Assembly (NCBI GenBank): GCA_021737045.1 | Contig: JAIPES010000024.1 | Span: 1-32,307, forward strand | DNA from: Desulfobacteraceae bacterium | Lineage (GTDB): Bacteria > Desulfobacterota > Desulfobacteria > Desulfobacterales > Desulfosalsimonadaceae | Reading direction: 5' to 3' | Length of the DNA: 32,307 nucleotides | Shown: positions 24,053 through 32,147 of the stretch, piece after piece | Position numbering within the stretch: position 1 is the stretch's first letter | Layout of the letters: each line of letters begins with the position of its first letter | Made by a program: the position numbers and the translations under genes | The notes under the pieces: model-generated | Database searches by the model: none | Seen by the model: the letters and a program-made list of their open reading frames with translations, nothing else | Told to the model about the DNA's origin: nothing

Positions 24053-27000
24053 CTATCTTTCCGCAATAATGGTTTCAGGCACATTCCGGGGCACGTCTGT
24101 CAGCAGGCCAATCACCGGACCGGCGCCCTGGATTTCGTAAGCCACCCGGATACTTGAAATGCTCCAGTTCTTCAGCAATCGGGATTGTTCGGGGAAATCT
24201 TCCGGGGAGAAATTTTTTACCCCGTCCCGGAAATCCCGCAGAAACCGGGCAAAGCCCATTTCGCCCGGATAACGGTATTTCAGCTTTGTATCCGGCATCA
24301 AAATGGTCAGTTCCACATCGCCGCACTGGTTCATCTGCCATTTAAACGGCCGGGTTTCACGGAAATTGAAATTTTTCAGCTGCGTCTGGCCGTCTGCGCA
24401 GGACAGGTTGAGCAAAACCGCATACGGGCTTTTCTTCGCCCCTTCATTGACCCGGACCGGCAGGGTGCTGATCTCTACATTGTATTCAGGTTCGACTTCC
24501 ACCGTTCCATCGGCTCCCTGGTCCAAAAACAGGAAAAAATCGTTTTTAAAGGCCATGGACCGGTTCAGGGCACTGGCGGCGTAAAATCCGTCCTTTCCCC
24601 GCTCCACAAAGGGTTTGGCCGGCCCGTCGAGAAATTTCCAGACCGCGCCGTCCGGCCGCTTGAAAATGGTGTAGGGAACCCGGCCCGGATCCATGCCCCG
24701 GGTATTGGACAAGACCATGGATTCCCATTTTTTCTGCACCACGCCCTGGGCCTGCCGGATGGCGAAATCGGCCATGTACTCCAGGGGCCCTTCAAGCAGT
24801 ACCCCGGCAACCGACGGATCCTTGCCTTCCTCCAGCCGTGAGAGCAGGGCGGAGAATTCATCCTGGGCGGCGTGAAATTCGGATTTCTGTCCCGGGGCCC
24901 CGCTTCCGGGGGAGAAGAAATCACCGGCCATCTCAAAAGCGGTTTGTCTCCGGTTTGCGGCCGGCTGCAACTTTTCCAGGGCTTGGAGGTAGTTGTGCCA
25001 CTGCTCGGCGGCAGCCAGTTGTTTTTCCCTTTTGCGGGCCGCCTCCGGAGATGTCACTGAAAGGGTTTTGCCTGCGGCCGCTGACCCCTTGTCCCGTATC
25101 CGATCCACCAGTGAGGCCTTCTCCTGACGGGATTCGATGCGGGTATTTCGCACTTTTTCGATTTCCAAAACAGCGGCTGCCCAGGCCGGCGGATCATCTA
25201 TGACCTCGAGCTGTCGGGCCATTTCCGATAACAGGCGAAAATAGGCATTGTCCGGGGTGCTCATGGATTGTGCCAGTTTCCGGCGCTGCACCCCGGATAC
25301 GGGAAAGTCCGGGCCCCCTGAAAAGCTGAGCGCAAAATTGGCCCATGCCTGCAGATAGTCGTTTTCATAACGCCGCCAAAAGACTTTTTCGGCTGTTTCA
25401 AACCCGTCGTCCGGCTCCAGAACCTGTTTGATCTGGTCGATGAATTCATGAATCCGCTCTTTTCCCTCCCGGGTGTAGGCCGCGGGCACAAAAGCGGCAA
25501 TGGCGTCAAGGCTGTGGTTTTCCGGCGAACCTGTCAGTTCTCCCCAGTAATGCTCCAGGGAAACAGGGGCCACATGCGGCATCTTTTTTGCGGTAAGCCA
25601 GTTCAGATCCCCTTCTCCGCCGCTTTGTCCAGTGGCCCTTGTTTTGAGCAGGTCGGAAAGAAGCCCCTGCAATGTTTTGACCTTCCGGGCCATGGCCTGC
25701 CGGTTATCTGCAAGCTCCAGATACTTGTAATAATTTCGCCCGAACTCCAGGGCGATGTCGTTTAGGACGGTTTCATCCATGACCAGCCAGATCTCCGAGG
25801 ATACGGCCGTGAGCGCGGATTCGGAGTCGGATCTGCGGCCTTTCAGGTAATCCTGAAGCACCCGTATGCGGCCCACCATGTGGGCGGCATAGTCGGCCAC
25901 AACCGAATCCCGGGTGCTGGTGTCAAATTGACTGATGTTTTTTTCAAGCTGATTGTCCATGGGTTTCAGGAAATGATCCCGGAAACTTTGGACATAGCGG
26001 TCCACAAACCGGTTTTCCACTTCCAGGCTCTGAGTGAGGCCAAAACGGGGAATGCGCCAGTTGCGGTTAAATTCGCGAATCTCGCCGAGCTGCCGGCCGT
26101 AGGCGTCTAACATCAGCACGTCGGTTGCCGCTTTGCCGGTAAAATCCGGAGGCGCCTGGGCGTGCCGGGCGATTTCTTTTACGGCTTGGGTATTCTGGAT
26201 GTAAGACAGGCTGATCATGCCCAGAAGACACAAACACAAAAGCACCCAGGCTGTCAGGCCAAACCGCCTGGTGAGCCGCCGCCATTTGAGGTACTCCAGT
26301 ATCGGCCGGAAAAGGTGGCGGTCTGCGGGCAAAATGCGCTTGAAAAAGTCCCTGAGAAAGATGCCGTTGCGGCCCTGGACCGGTTCCGGGCAGGCAATGT
26401 TGAATTGCTGGACAAACTCCGAGCAGGGCGCGCCCGTCTGCGTGCCGCTTGAATAGTAAATCCCCATGAGCATGGGGGTTTCCTGGTAGGGGTTTTCCTG
26501 AAATGCGCCTTCGGCAAAGCTTTTTAAGCCCGCGTGGAGCTTTTCAAATTCATCCGGGAACATGAGCACGCCGGGATCAGGCCGGCTGGTGTGCTGGATG
26601 ATCAGCAGGCGAAGGTCTTTTAAGCGGTTGCATACATGGCGATGGGCCGAATCCAGAAAGTCCTCCCAGTACCGGCCGGACTCCGGGCTGCTATAGCCCA
26701 TGGCCTGGTTAAGGCGGTCTTCAGGCAGAAGCCGGCTGAAAGGGTTGAAGCCGTGGACCCGGTCGGTTTTGGTTACCATGAGATAAACCGGGAATTTGGC
26801 CCCGCAGACGCGCATGAGCTGATCAATTCGTTTGCGCAGGTTCAGACCGTTTTCCCGCAGGGCGTCCGCATCCTGGGTCAAAAGCTGATCTGCTCCCACA
26901 GTGAGAATCAGCCCGTTTAACGGCTCTTTTTTCCGGTACCTGGCAAGCAGACCCAGAAAACGTTCCCATTCTTCCCGGTCCGGATCCTGGTCGATGGGAA

Positions 27001-27523
27001 TGGCGTAGCGCCCGGCCGTGTCCAGGACAATGGCTTCATCAAAAAACCACCAGTCAAAATTGCGGGTGCCCCCGATTCCCGTGTTGACTTCAGCCACCGG
27101 GGAATTGGCCTTGGCGTTTTTGATGGCTGTTGTCTTGCCGGTGCCCGACTCGCCGATCACCATGTACCAGGGCAGCACATAAAGCGGGTTGCCGGCTTTT
27201 TTCAGGTTGGACTGGCGCAGCAGATCCAGGGATTTTTTCCATTTTTCCTGCAGTTCCTGGAGCTGGCGGCGTTCATGCCTGGGCGCCTGGCCGATGGCCT
27301 GGTCGTCCTGGGCAATGATTTGCTTGACAAACTTGCGTTCCCTGCGCTGCAGAAGGTATCGTTTGAGAAACAAAAACCCCAGCACAAGGCCCAGAACGCC
27401 CGCTGCCATGGCTGCGCCCACCCACCAGGGCCATTGTTTGGCAATGACCAGAAACGCAATGCCTGCAGCCAGGGCAAGCAGCAGAAAGGCATATAAAAAG
27501 AATTTGAAAATTTTACGAATCAT
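24053..27523 (-). CDS. tssM: TssM (IcmF/VasK) inner-membrane complex protein
   Basis: An 1156-aa IcmF-family protein. Two N-terminal membrane helices (FFLYAFLLLALAAGIAFLVI and VGAAMAAGVLGLVLGFLFL) are followed by a cytosolic NTPase domain with Walker A GESGTGKT (about residue 123) and Walker B/switch LDTAGRYAIP. A third membrane helix (AWVLLCLCLLGMISLSYI, about residue 420) follows, then a large periplasmic part ending in beta-rich domains. TssM links TssL to the outer-membrane lipoprotein TssJ. Both nucleotide-binding motifs look intact. tssL is 23 bp upstream and tagF follows after 8 bp. Confidence 0.98.
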   Translation of the reverse strand: MIRKIFKFFLYAFLLLALAAGIAFLVIAKQWPWWVGAAMAAGVLGLVLGFLFLKRYLLQRRERKFVKQIIAQDDQAIGQAPRHERRQLQELQEKWKKSLDLLRQSNLKKAGNPLYVLPWYMVIGESGTGKTTAIKNAKANSPVAEVNTGIGGTRNFDWWFFDEAIVLDTAGRYAIPIDQDPDREEWERFLGLLARYRKKEPLNGLILTVGADQLLTQDADALRENGLNLRKRIDQLMRVCGAKFPVYLMVTKTDRVHGFNPFSRLLPEDRLNQAMGYSSPESGRYWEDFLDSAHRHVCNRLKDLRLLIIQHTSRPDPGVLMFPDEFEKLHAGLKSFAEGAFQENPYQETPMLMGIYYSSGTQTGAPCSEFVQQFNIACPEPVQGRNGIFLRDFFKRILPADRHLFRPILEYLKWRRLTRRFGLTAWVLLCLCLLGMISLSYIQNTQAVKEIARHAQAPPDFTGKAATDVLMLDAYGRQLGEIREFNRNWRIPRFGLTQSLEVENRFVDRYVQSFRDHFLKPMDNQLEKNISQFDTSTRDSVVADYAAHMVGRIRVLQDYLKGRRSDSESALTAVSSEIWLVMDETVLNDIALEFGRNYYKYLELADNRQAMARKVKTLQGLLSDLLKTRATGQSGGEGDLNWLTAKKMPHVAPVSLEHYWGELTGSPENHSLDAIAAFVPAAYTREGKERIHEFIDQIKQVLEPDDGFETAEKVFWRRYENDYLQAWANFALSFSGGPDFPVSGVQRRKLAQSMSTPDNAYFRLLSEMARQLEVIDDPPAWAAAVLEIEKVRNTRIESRQEKASLVDRIRDKGSAAAGKTLSVTSPEAARKREKQLAAAEQWHNYLQALEKLQPAANRRQTAFEMAGDFFSPGSGAPGQKSEFHAAQDEFSALLSRLEEGKDPSVAGVLLEGPLEYMADFAIRQAQGVVQKKWESMVLSNTRGMDPGRVPYTIFKRPDGAVWKFLDGPAKPFVERGKDGFYAASALNRSMAFKNDFFLFLDQGADGTVEVEPEYNVEISTLPVRVNEGAKKSPYAVLLNLSCADGQTQLKNFNFRETRPFKWQMNQCGDVELTILMPDTKLKYRYPGEMGFARFLRDFRDGVKNFSPEDFPEQSRLLKNWSISSIRVAYEIQGAGPVIGLLTDVPRNVPETIIAER

Positions 27524-27546
27524 GATCCTGGATCCGATGTTTGCAG

Positions 27547-28257
27547 TTAAAACAGGTTTTCCACAAGGCGGCCGAGGCTTTCATAATAAAAAATATAGGC
27601 ACCGGCCACGGCAACCGGCGGCAGTGCGAAAAACAACACCGCCGGCCAGAAGCCCGACCTGTAGAAAAAAGCTTTGCCGGCTGCCGCCCTTTCCTGGTAG
27701 GCCTCCGGAAACAGCGATTCAGGCAGGTTTAATTCCTGGTCTTCGGAAAAATATTTGAGCAGATTCTCCACCTTGATTTCGGAGAGCTGCATCTGATCAT
27801 CATCTGTGTAATACCGGCCCTTGTAGCCCAGCGCCAGGCAATAGGTGAACACCTCACGGATTTCCCGTTCGTTTTCCTTGAGTTTTTCAAGCCGGTTGAA
27901 AAATTCACGGCCGGCCATGGTGGTCTGGAAAAACTTGAGCTGCAGCTGGTTTTGCTGCCATCGCCCCTTTTCCGGCCAGTCCGAGCACATGATCTGTTCA
28001 TCCACCCAGGCGCAGACCGGAAAACAAGCTTTTTTCCAGTCAGAGCTCGAGATTCTGGCCTGCTGGGCATAACGGCCCGAGCGCTTCAAAAGCGCGTCAT
28101 AGTCGGCCTGCACGGTCTCGAAATCCGGCCTGGCCCCGCTGCCGCAGTCCACCCGGTACAGGGTATAGGCAATGATTTCCATAAAGCAGTCAATCAGCCG
28201 TACCCGCGACGGGTGCGGATTTTCAGCCGGTGCCGGGCAATGGACGGATTCATTCAT
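27547..28257 (-). CDS. tssL: TssL (DotU) inner-membrane protein, short form
   Basis: A 236-aa DotU-family protein. An N-terminal cytosolic domain carries LIDCFMEIIAYTLY, FPVCAWVDEQIMCSDWPEKGRW, QTTMAGREFFNRLEKL and FTYCLALGYKGRYY, followed by one C-terminal membrane helix (AVLFFALPPVAVAGAYIFYY) about 20 residues from the end. There is no C-terminal peptidoglycan-binding (OmpA-like) extension. With TssM and TssJ it forms the trans-envelope complex. The ATG is about 59 bp after tssK. Confidence 0.96.
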   Translation of the reverse strand: MNESVHCPAPAENPHPSRVRLIDCFMEIIAYTLYRVDCGSGARPDFETVQADYDALLKRSGRYAQQARISSSDWKKACFPVCAWVDEQIMCSDWPEKGRWQQNQLQLKFFQTTMAGREFFNRLEKLKENEREIREVFTYCLALGYKGRYYTDDDQMQLSEIKVENLLKYFSEDQELNLPESLFPEAYQERAAAGKAFFYRSGFWPAVLFFALPPVAVAGAYIFYYESLGRLVENLF

Positions 28258-28316
28258 AGGCTGTCATCCCGTAAATTTTTATTGATTGGGGAATCGGACA
28301 AACGCTGCCGGTCAGG

Positions 28317-29711
28317 TCAGGACTGCTTTTGCAGGACAACGATTTCCGCGTACAAATCATCCGGAGGATTTTCCCAGTAAATCTGAATGTTTTGGCTGCG
28401 TTCAATGTAACGCCAGAGCGCATCTGAGCGATCAATCCGGAAATATTGGGAATCCGGCCGCCTGGGCAGGCCCGGCGGCGGAATTTTGGTCTGTTCCAGG
28501 GCAATACCCGGCAGTGCCCTTGAAATCAGTGTCGGCATATGATCCACGGAGCAGATTTTGACAATATTGGTAAGTGCTTTTTTCAGGGCCGATTCCTGTG
28601 TTTTGCTGCGGATCACCAGGTAAAATTCGTTTCTCCGGTCAAGGGCTTCGGGCGGAATTTCACCTCTGAAGCCGATATCGTCTCTTTCCAGCCGGATAAT
28701 GTGTTCCGGACCGATGATGATGTCGTTTAACAGCTCAGTGATCAGGGTGGTGGCGTCGGAAAAACAGCGGGTTAAATCGCTGTGGTCGTATGCGGGCATC
28801 AACTTGACGTCATTGGCGGTTTCACCCAGGGCATCGATCCGGTCTGAAAAGGAGCTTAGCTCTCCGACGATCTGCCGGAAAAGGGCGTATACCTGCCAGG
28901 GATGTACATTTGGTGCCTCAAGCAGGTGAAACAGGGAAGGTGCATACCGGTTCAAAGACCGCAGGGCCAGCAGATAGACCATGTATTCGGTGTCAAAGCT
29001 TGAGGTCTGAATCTCCTTGGGGCTTTTGTATTCCTGGAGCTGGCGGCAGCGGGAGGCGATCTGATCCCGGACCGATTTGATCATTTTAAAAAGGCTGTCT
29101 GATCCGGTCACTGAAAGACACGGCGGCACAAACTGTCCGGACACCAGAATGTCTTCGCCTTCCCGCCAGAGCTGGGCAATGGGAATGAGCATATAATCGT
29201 TTAAGTCCGTGATTTCATTTTCCCAGAAAATCCGCAGCAGAAACTGAAGTGTTGGAACGCTTGCCCGGGGTCCGGCCGTGTAGAGGTCGCCAACCTCCCC
29301 GGCCTCCCTGAAAGTCACCAGCCGGGCCGCAGCACTGCCGATATCATCGGTGTTGTCCAAAACCGCTGCGTTGGCTGTGTTGGGGTCGAGTTTTCGCAGA
29401 CCCAGATATACCGTAAAAGGCTTGTCCGCCTCCACCCAGGCATGGTCAAAAGACCTGGACTGAAGCAGGCTGTTGCCGGGAAATTCCGCCCAGGTGCCGT
29501 CCGGAAAAATCAGATCCGCCCGGTTGATTTCGATGGTCTGGTTTTTGAGTGCATCCTTGTTGATCCGGTTTTCGATAACGCCCCAGAAATGCGGGGTGAG
29601 TTTTTCTTTCAGGGGAAGCAGCAAAGACTGCTGGTATTGATCGAACTGCTGAAAATGATGGGGCTGTAAAAACAGGCCCTGATGCCAGTATAACGGACTT
29701 TTTGACTTCAT
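28317..29711 (-). CDS. tssK: TssK (ImpJ/VasE) baseplate-membrane adaptor
   Basis: A 464-aa protein. The N-terminus LYWHQGLFLQPHHFQQFDQY is the TssK signature. LFHLLEAPNVHPWQVYALFRQIVGELSSF and the C-terminal ILITRALPG-like LISRALPGIAL region also match. TssK trimers connect the baseplate (TssFGE) to TssL/TssM. The start overlaps the tssJ stop in an ATGA arrangement, so the two are translationally coupled. Confidence 0.97.
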   Translation of the reverse strand: MKSKSPLYWHQGLFLQPHHFQQFDQYQQSLLLPLKEKLTPHFWGVIENRINKDALKNQTIEINRADLIFPDGTWAEFPGNSLLQSRSFDHAWVEADKPFTVYLGLRKLDPNTANAAVLDNTDDIGSAAARLVTFREAGEVGDLYTAGPRASVPTLQFLLRIFWENEITDLNDYMLIPIAQLWREGEDILVSGQFVPPCLSVTGSDSLFKMIKSVRDQIASRCRQLQEYKSPKEIQTSSFDTEYMVYLLALRSLNRYAPSLFHLLEAPNVHPWQVYALFRQIVGELSSFSDRIDALGETANDVKLMPAYDHSDLTRCFSDATTLITELLNDIIIGPEHIIRLERDDIGFRGEIPPEALDRRNEFYLVIRSKTQESALKKALTNIVKICSVDHMPTLISRALPGIALEQTKIPPPGLPRRPDSQYFRIDRSDALWRYIERSQNIQIYWENPPDDLYAEIVVLQKQS

Positions 29712-30313
29712 GAAGCGTCCCTGCTTGTATGCATCTGGTTGGCGTCAAGTTCAATGTTGATATGCAGATCTGCGGGTTCAACATTGATCTTTTTTCTGAT
29801 CAGCCCTTCTTTGGTTCGTTTGACGGGGATGCGCAGAACCGCACTGCAAAATTCCGGCCGGCTGTTGAAATAACCGGCCACCAGCCCGATCCAGCGGGCG
29901 TCTTTGACCCGGTCAAGGGTCAGGGTTTTCTTTGTGCCCGGGGAAACCACAAACCGCTGGAACTCTTCTAGGTTTTTCAATGAAACGGTTTTTCGCTCGT
30001 CCGGGTCATAGAGGTTTAACAGGCGTTTGATGCCGTCGGGGCTTTGAATGTAATTTTTGAAATCAGAAGCTTCGCTTAGCTGGTAGACCATCAGGATCAT
30101 GGTGTGGGGGGAATTGTTGTATTCGTTGAGGTCCGGGGAGGCTTGGTAAGTGATTTGAACCGCGCCGGCTTTGAAATCCCAGTTGACCTCCGGGGCCGGC
30201 GGGTCGGTCTTTTTGGCCCCGCATGCAACACAAAGCATCAGCAGGCCCGCCAGAAGAATGCAGCAGCGCCGGAAACCGGGGGGTAAATACTTATGAAAAC
30301 AATAACTGTCCAT
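29708..30313 (-). CDS. tssJ: TssJ (VasD) outer-membrane lipoprotein
   Basis: A 201-aa lipoprotein. The signal peptide (about RRCCILLAGLLMLCVAC) ends in the lipobox LCVAC with Cys31 as the acylated residue. The mature part is a VasD/TssJ beta-sandwich (TMILMVYQLSEASDF, KTVSLKNLEEFQRFVVSPG, WIGLVAGYF). It binds the periplasmic part of TssM. A TTG at 30316 precedes the ATG; I take the ATG at 30313. The upstream ribosome binding site is weak. It is the first gene of the T6SS transcript, after an extended -10 promoter and a palindrome. Confidence 0.94.
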   Translation of the reverse strand: MDSYCFHKYLPPGFRRCCILLAGLLMLCVACGAKKTDPPAPEVNWDFKAGAVQITYQASPDLNEYNNSPHTMILMVYQLSEASDFKNYIQSPDGIKRLLNLYDPDERKTVSLKNLEEFQRFVVSPGTKKTLTLDRVKDARWIGLVAGYFNSRPEFCSAVLRIPVKRTKEGLIRKKINVEPADLHINIELDANQMHTSRDAS

Positions 30314-30337
30314 CAAAGCCCATTTCGTACGATTGTG

Positions 30338-30356
30338 TAACCTGAATTTCAGGTTA
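30338..30356. promoter_or_regulatory. Operator-like palindrome in the tssJ leader
   Basis: TAACCTGAATTTCAGGTTA is a perfect inverted repeat with 9-bp arms and a single central base. It lies about 14-32 bases downstream of the expected start of transcription and about 25 bases upstream of the tssJ start codon, where a bound repressor would block transcription or a hairpin would influence translation of tssJ. No repressor gene is visible in the window. Confidence 0.5.
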
Positions 30357-30375
30357 TTTCAGTGTCCGCACATGC

Positions 30376-30384
30376 ATTATAACA
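30376..30384 (-). promoter_or_regulatory. Extended -10 promoter of the T6SS operon (tssJ)
   Basis: On the minus strand TGTTATAAT (TG-n-TATAAT) occurs about 63 bp upstream of the tssJ ATG, giving an expected start near 30369. There is no good -35 hexamer at 16-18 bp, which an extended -10 can compensate for. I did not find a sigma54 -24/-12 pair in this gap. Confidence 0.5.
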
Positions 30385-30509
30385 AAGCCTTGGTATCATT
30401 TTGCTGCCGCTGGGCTCACATCCTGCAGCAAGCACCGGATATTTTATCCGGCACCGGAAACAGCTTCGCAAAAATTCCATAGTACCTTTTGTTTGTAAAG
30501 AACAAATTT

Positions 30510-30663
30510 GATGGCACCGTAAAAAGTCCAATATCTGCGTTACGCGCAATTTCTCAGAATTTCACGTACGGATAAGTACGCTGCATTCTTCGAAATTGCG
30601 CAAGCCTTGATCTTGAACTTTTTACGGAACCATCTGAAATCAGACTTTTTACGAAGCCTTCAA
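30510..30663. repeat. Palindromic intergenic repeat, copy 2 (125 bp core plus 29-bp tail)
   Basis: The same element as copy 1, in the same orientation. The core is 30510-30634; a further 29 bp (ending GACTTTTTACGAAGCCTTCAA) are shared with copy 3. The left end lies inside CAAATTTG and the right end runs into CAAATTTG, an 8-bp direct duplication. The gap between the phosphatase stop and tssJ (424 bp) holds this repeat, the tssJ promoter and palindrome, and a small hairpin at 30669-30696. Confidence 0.9.
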
Positions 30664-30668
30664 ATTTG

Positions 30669-30696
30669 TTATACATCCGCAAAAACGGGTGTATAA
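30669..30696. terminator. Small hairpin downstream of the phosphatase gene
   Basis: TTATACATCCG (30669-30679) and CGGGTGTATAA (30686-30696) form an 11-bp stem with one non-Watson-Crick position and a 6-base loop. It stands about 40 bp after the phosphatase stop codon on the minus strand. No T tract follows, so termination here is a weak inference. Confidence 0.35.
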
Positions 30697-30737
30697 AGTG
30701 GTATCGGCAGGATGAACAAAATATTTAGTAAAATTTT

Positions 30738-32105
30738 TCATCCCTCCTGGTCCTGCTCCGGCTTGTATCGCAGCAAAAGCAGCGTTAGATCGTCGGACTG
30801 GGTGGCACCTGCGGCAAACCGGGTTACGGCATCATGGATGGAATCCACGCCCTGGCTTGCAGACAGCGCATTGATACCCCGGGCGGCCTCTGTTAACCGT
30901 TGTTCTGAAAACAGTTCCTGTGCGGGGTTAAAGGCCTCGGTGATTCCGTCGGTGTAAATCAAAAGGGTATCGCCGGGATGCAGGGTCATGGTTTTTGAAT
31001 GGTAATCAATTCCGGGCATTGCCCCCATGACCAGGTCCCCTGTAGAGGCGACAAACTCCGGCTGCTGGTCCCGGCGAATGATCAGCGGCGGGTTGTGGCC
31101 GGCGTTGACATAACGGATTTCGCCGCTGGCAATGTTCATTACCCCGCAAAACAGGGTCACAAACATGTTGGAGGTATTGTCCTCAGCCAACTGGCTGTTG
31201 ACCCGCTCAACGATCTTTGTCAGATCAGCGCCGGCAGCAGCATTGGCTTTAAACAGGGTCATGGTGATGATCATAAAAAGCGATGCCGGCACGCCCTTGT
31301 CCGAGACATCGCCCACCATGAAAAACAGCTCATTTTTGTTTTCATCCAGCAGGTAATAATCATAGAGGTCTCCGCCCACTTCCTTGGCCGGCAGCAGTTT
31401 TGCGCACAAATCGATCTTGTCCAGATCCGGAAAAGCCGGGTAAATCCGGGGCACGATGCTCATCTGGATTTCCCGGGCTCCGCGCAGTTCCCCTTCGATC
31501 ATGTTTTTTTCAGACCGGGTTTTGATCTCAGAAATGAGATTGGTGACAATAAAGAAAAAAATACCCAGCCCCAGGGCGTTGGCCGCGATCATGGGGATGG
31601 TGATGGCCCGGACAATGGCAACGGCCTCATCATAGGGGCGGCTCAGCAAAAGCACCATCGCCATGTGCAAAATTTCCATACCCGCGGCAAAGCCCGCCGC
31701 GGTATAGACAGAAGGGATCTTTTTTTTGCTCAGCAGAAACACGACTCCGCCCAGAAAACCCGCGATAATGGTTGCCGCAGTACAGGGAACCGCCGTGAAG
31801 CCTCCCATGAAAAACCGGTGAAACCCGCCGATAAGCCCGGCTGCAACACCAACCACCGGCCCGGCCAGAAGACCGGCAATGGCCGGGCCAAGATCGCGAA
31901 TATTGGCGATGCCGCCTAGAATCTCCATGCCGCCGATGGTCCCGTAGATGGAAAACAGCCCGCATACCAGGATCAGGATAAGCCGGTTCTGCCGGGTAAA
32001 ACGCTGTTCTAAAATTTCATTGAAAAACCGGGTCCGGGTCAGAATGTAGGCAAAGACCATAATGACACAGACGTTCGGGAGAAGGGTGGTGATCAGATCA
32101 ATCAT
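30738..32105 (-). CDS. LytS-type 5TM receptor fused to SpoIIE/PP2C serine phosphatase
   Basis: A 455-aa membrane phosphatase. Residues 1 to about 190 form a hydrophobic 5TM-LYT sensor with ANIRDLGPAIAGLLAGPVVG and GLIGGFHRFFMGG, the conserved core of the LytS receptor domain. A short linker leads to a SpoIIE-type PP2C domain (about 205-450) with intact metal-ligand motifs GGDLYD, GDVSDKG, TDGITEAF and SDDLTLLLL. Such phosphatases dephosphorylate STAS antagonists (RsbV/SpoIIAA). The only STAS and HATPase genes in the window are at the other end of the T6SS locus. The ATG at 32105 matches the LytS N-terminus and has AAAAGG 9 bases upstream; the ATG at 32111 is too close to that site. Confidence 0.93.
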   Translation of the reverse strand: MIDLITTLLPNVCVIMVFAYILTRTRFFNEILEQRFTRQNRLILILVCGLFSIYGTIGGMEILGGIANIRDLGPAIAGLLAGPVVGVAAGLIGGFHRFFMGGFTAVPCTAATIIAGFLGGVVFLLSKKKIPSVYTAAGFAAGMEILHMAMVLLLSRPYDEAVAIVRAITIPMIAANALGLGIFFFIVTNLISEIKTRSEKNMIEGELRGAREIQMSIVPRIYPAFPDLDKIDLCAKLLPAKEVGGDLYDYYLLDENKNELFFMVGDVSDKGVPASLFMIITMTLFKANAAAGADLTKIVERVNSQLAEDNTSNMFVTLFCGVMNIASGEIRYVNAGHNPPLIIRRDQQPEFVASTGDLVMGAMPGIDYHSKTMTLHPGDTLLIYTDGITEAFNPAQELFSEQRLTEAARGINALSASQGVDSIHDAVTRFAAGATQSDDLTLLLLRYKPEQDQEG

Positions 32106-32147
32106 ACGCATATGCCTTTTTGCCGCAGAAGATTAATGTTTGGCCGA

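Noticed and set aside
30314-30737. Sigma54 (-24/-12) promoter upstream of tssJ
   Set aside because: T6SS operons often use sigma54, but I found no TGGCAC-N5-TTGCA-like pair on the minus strand in this gap.
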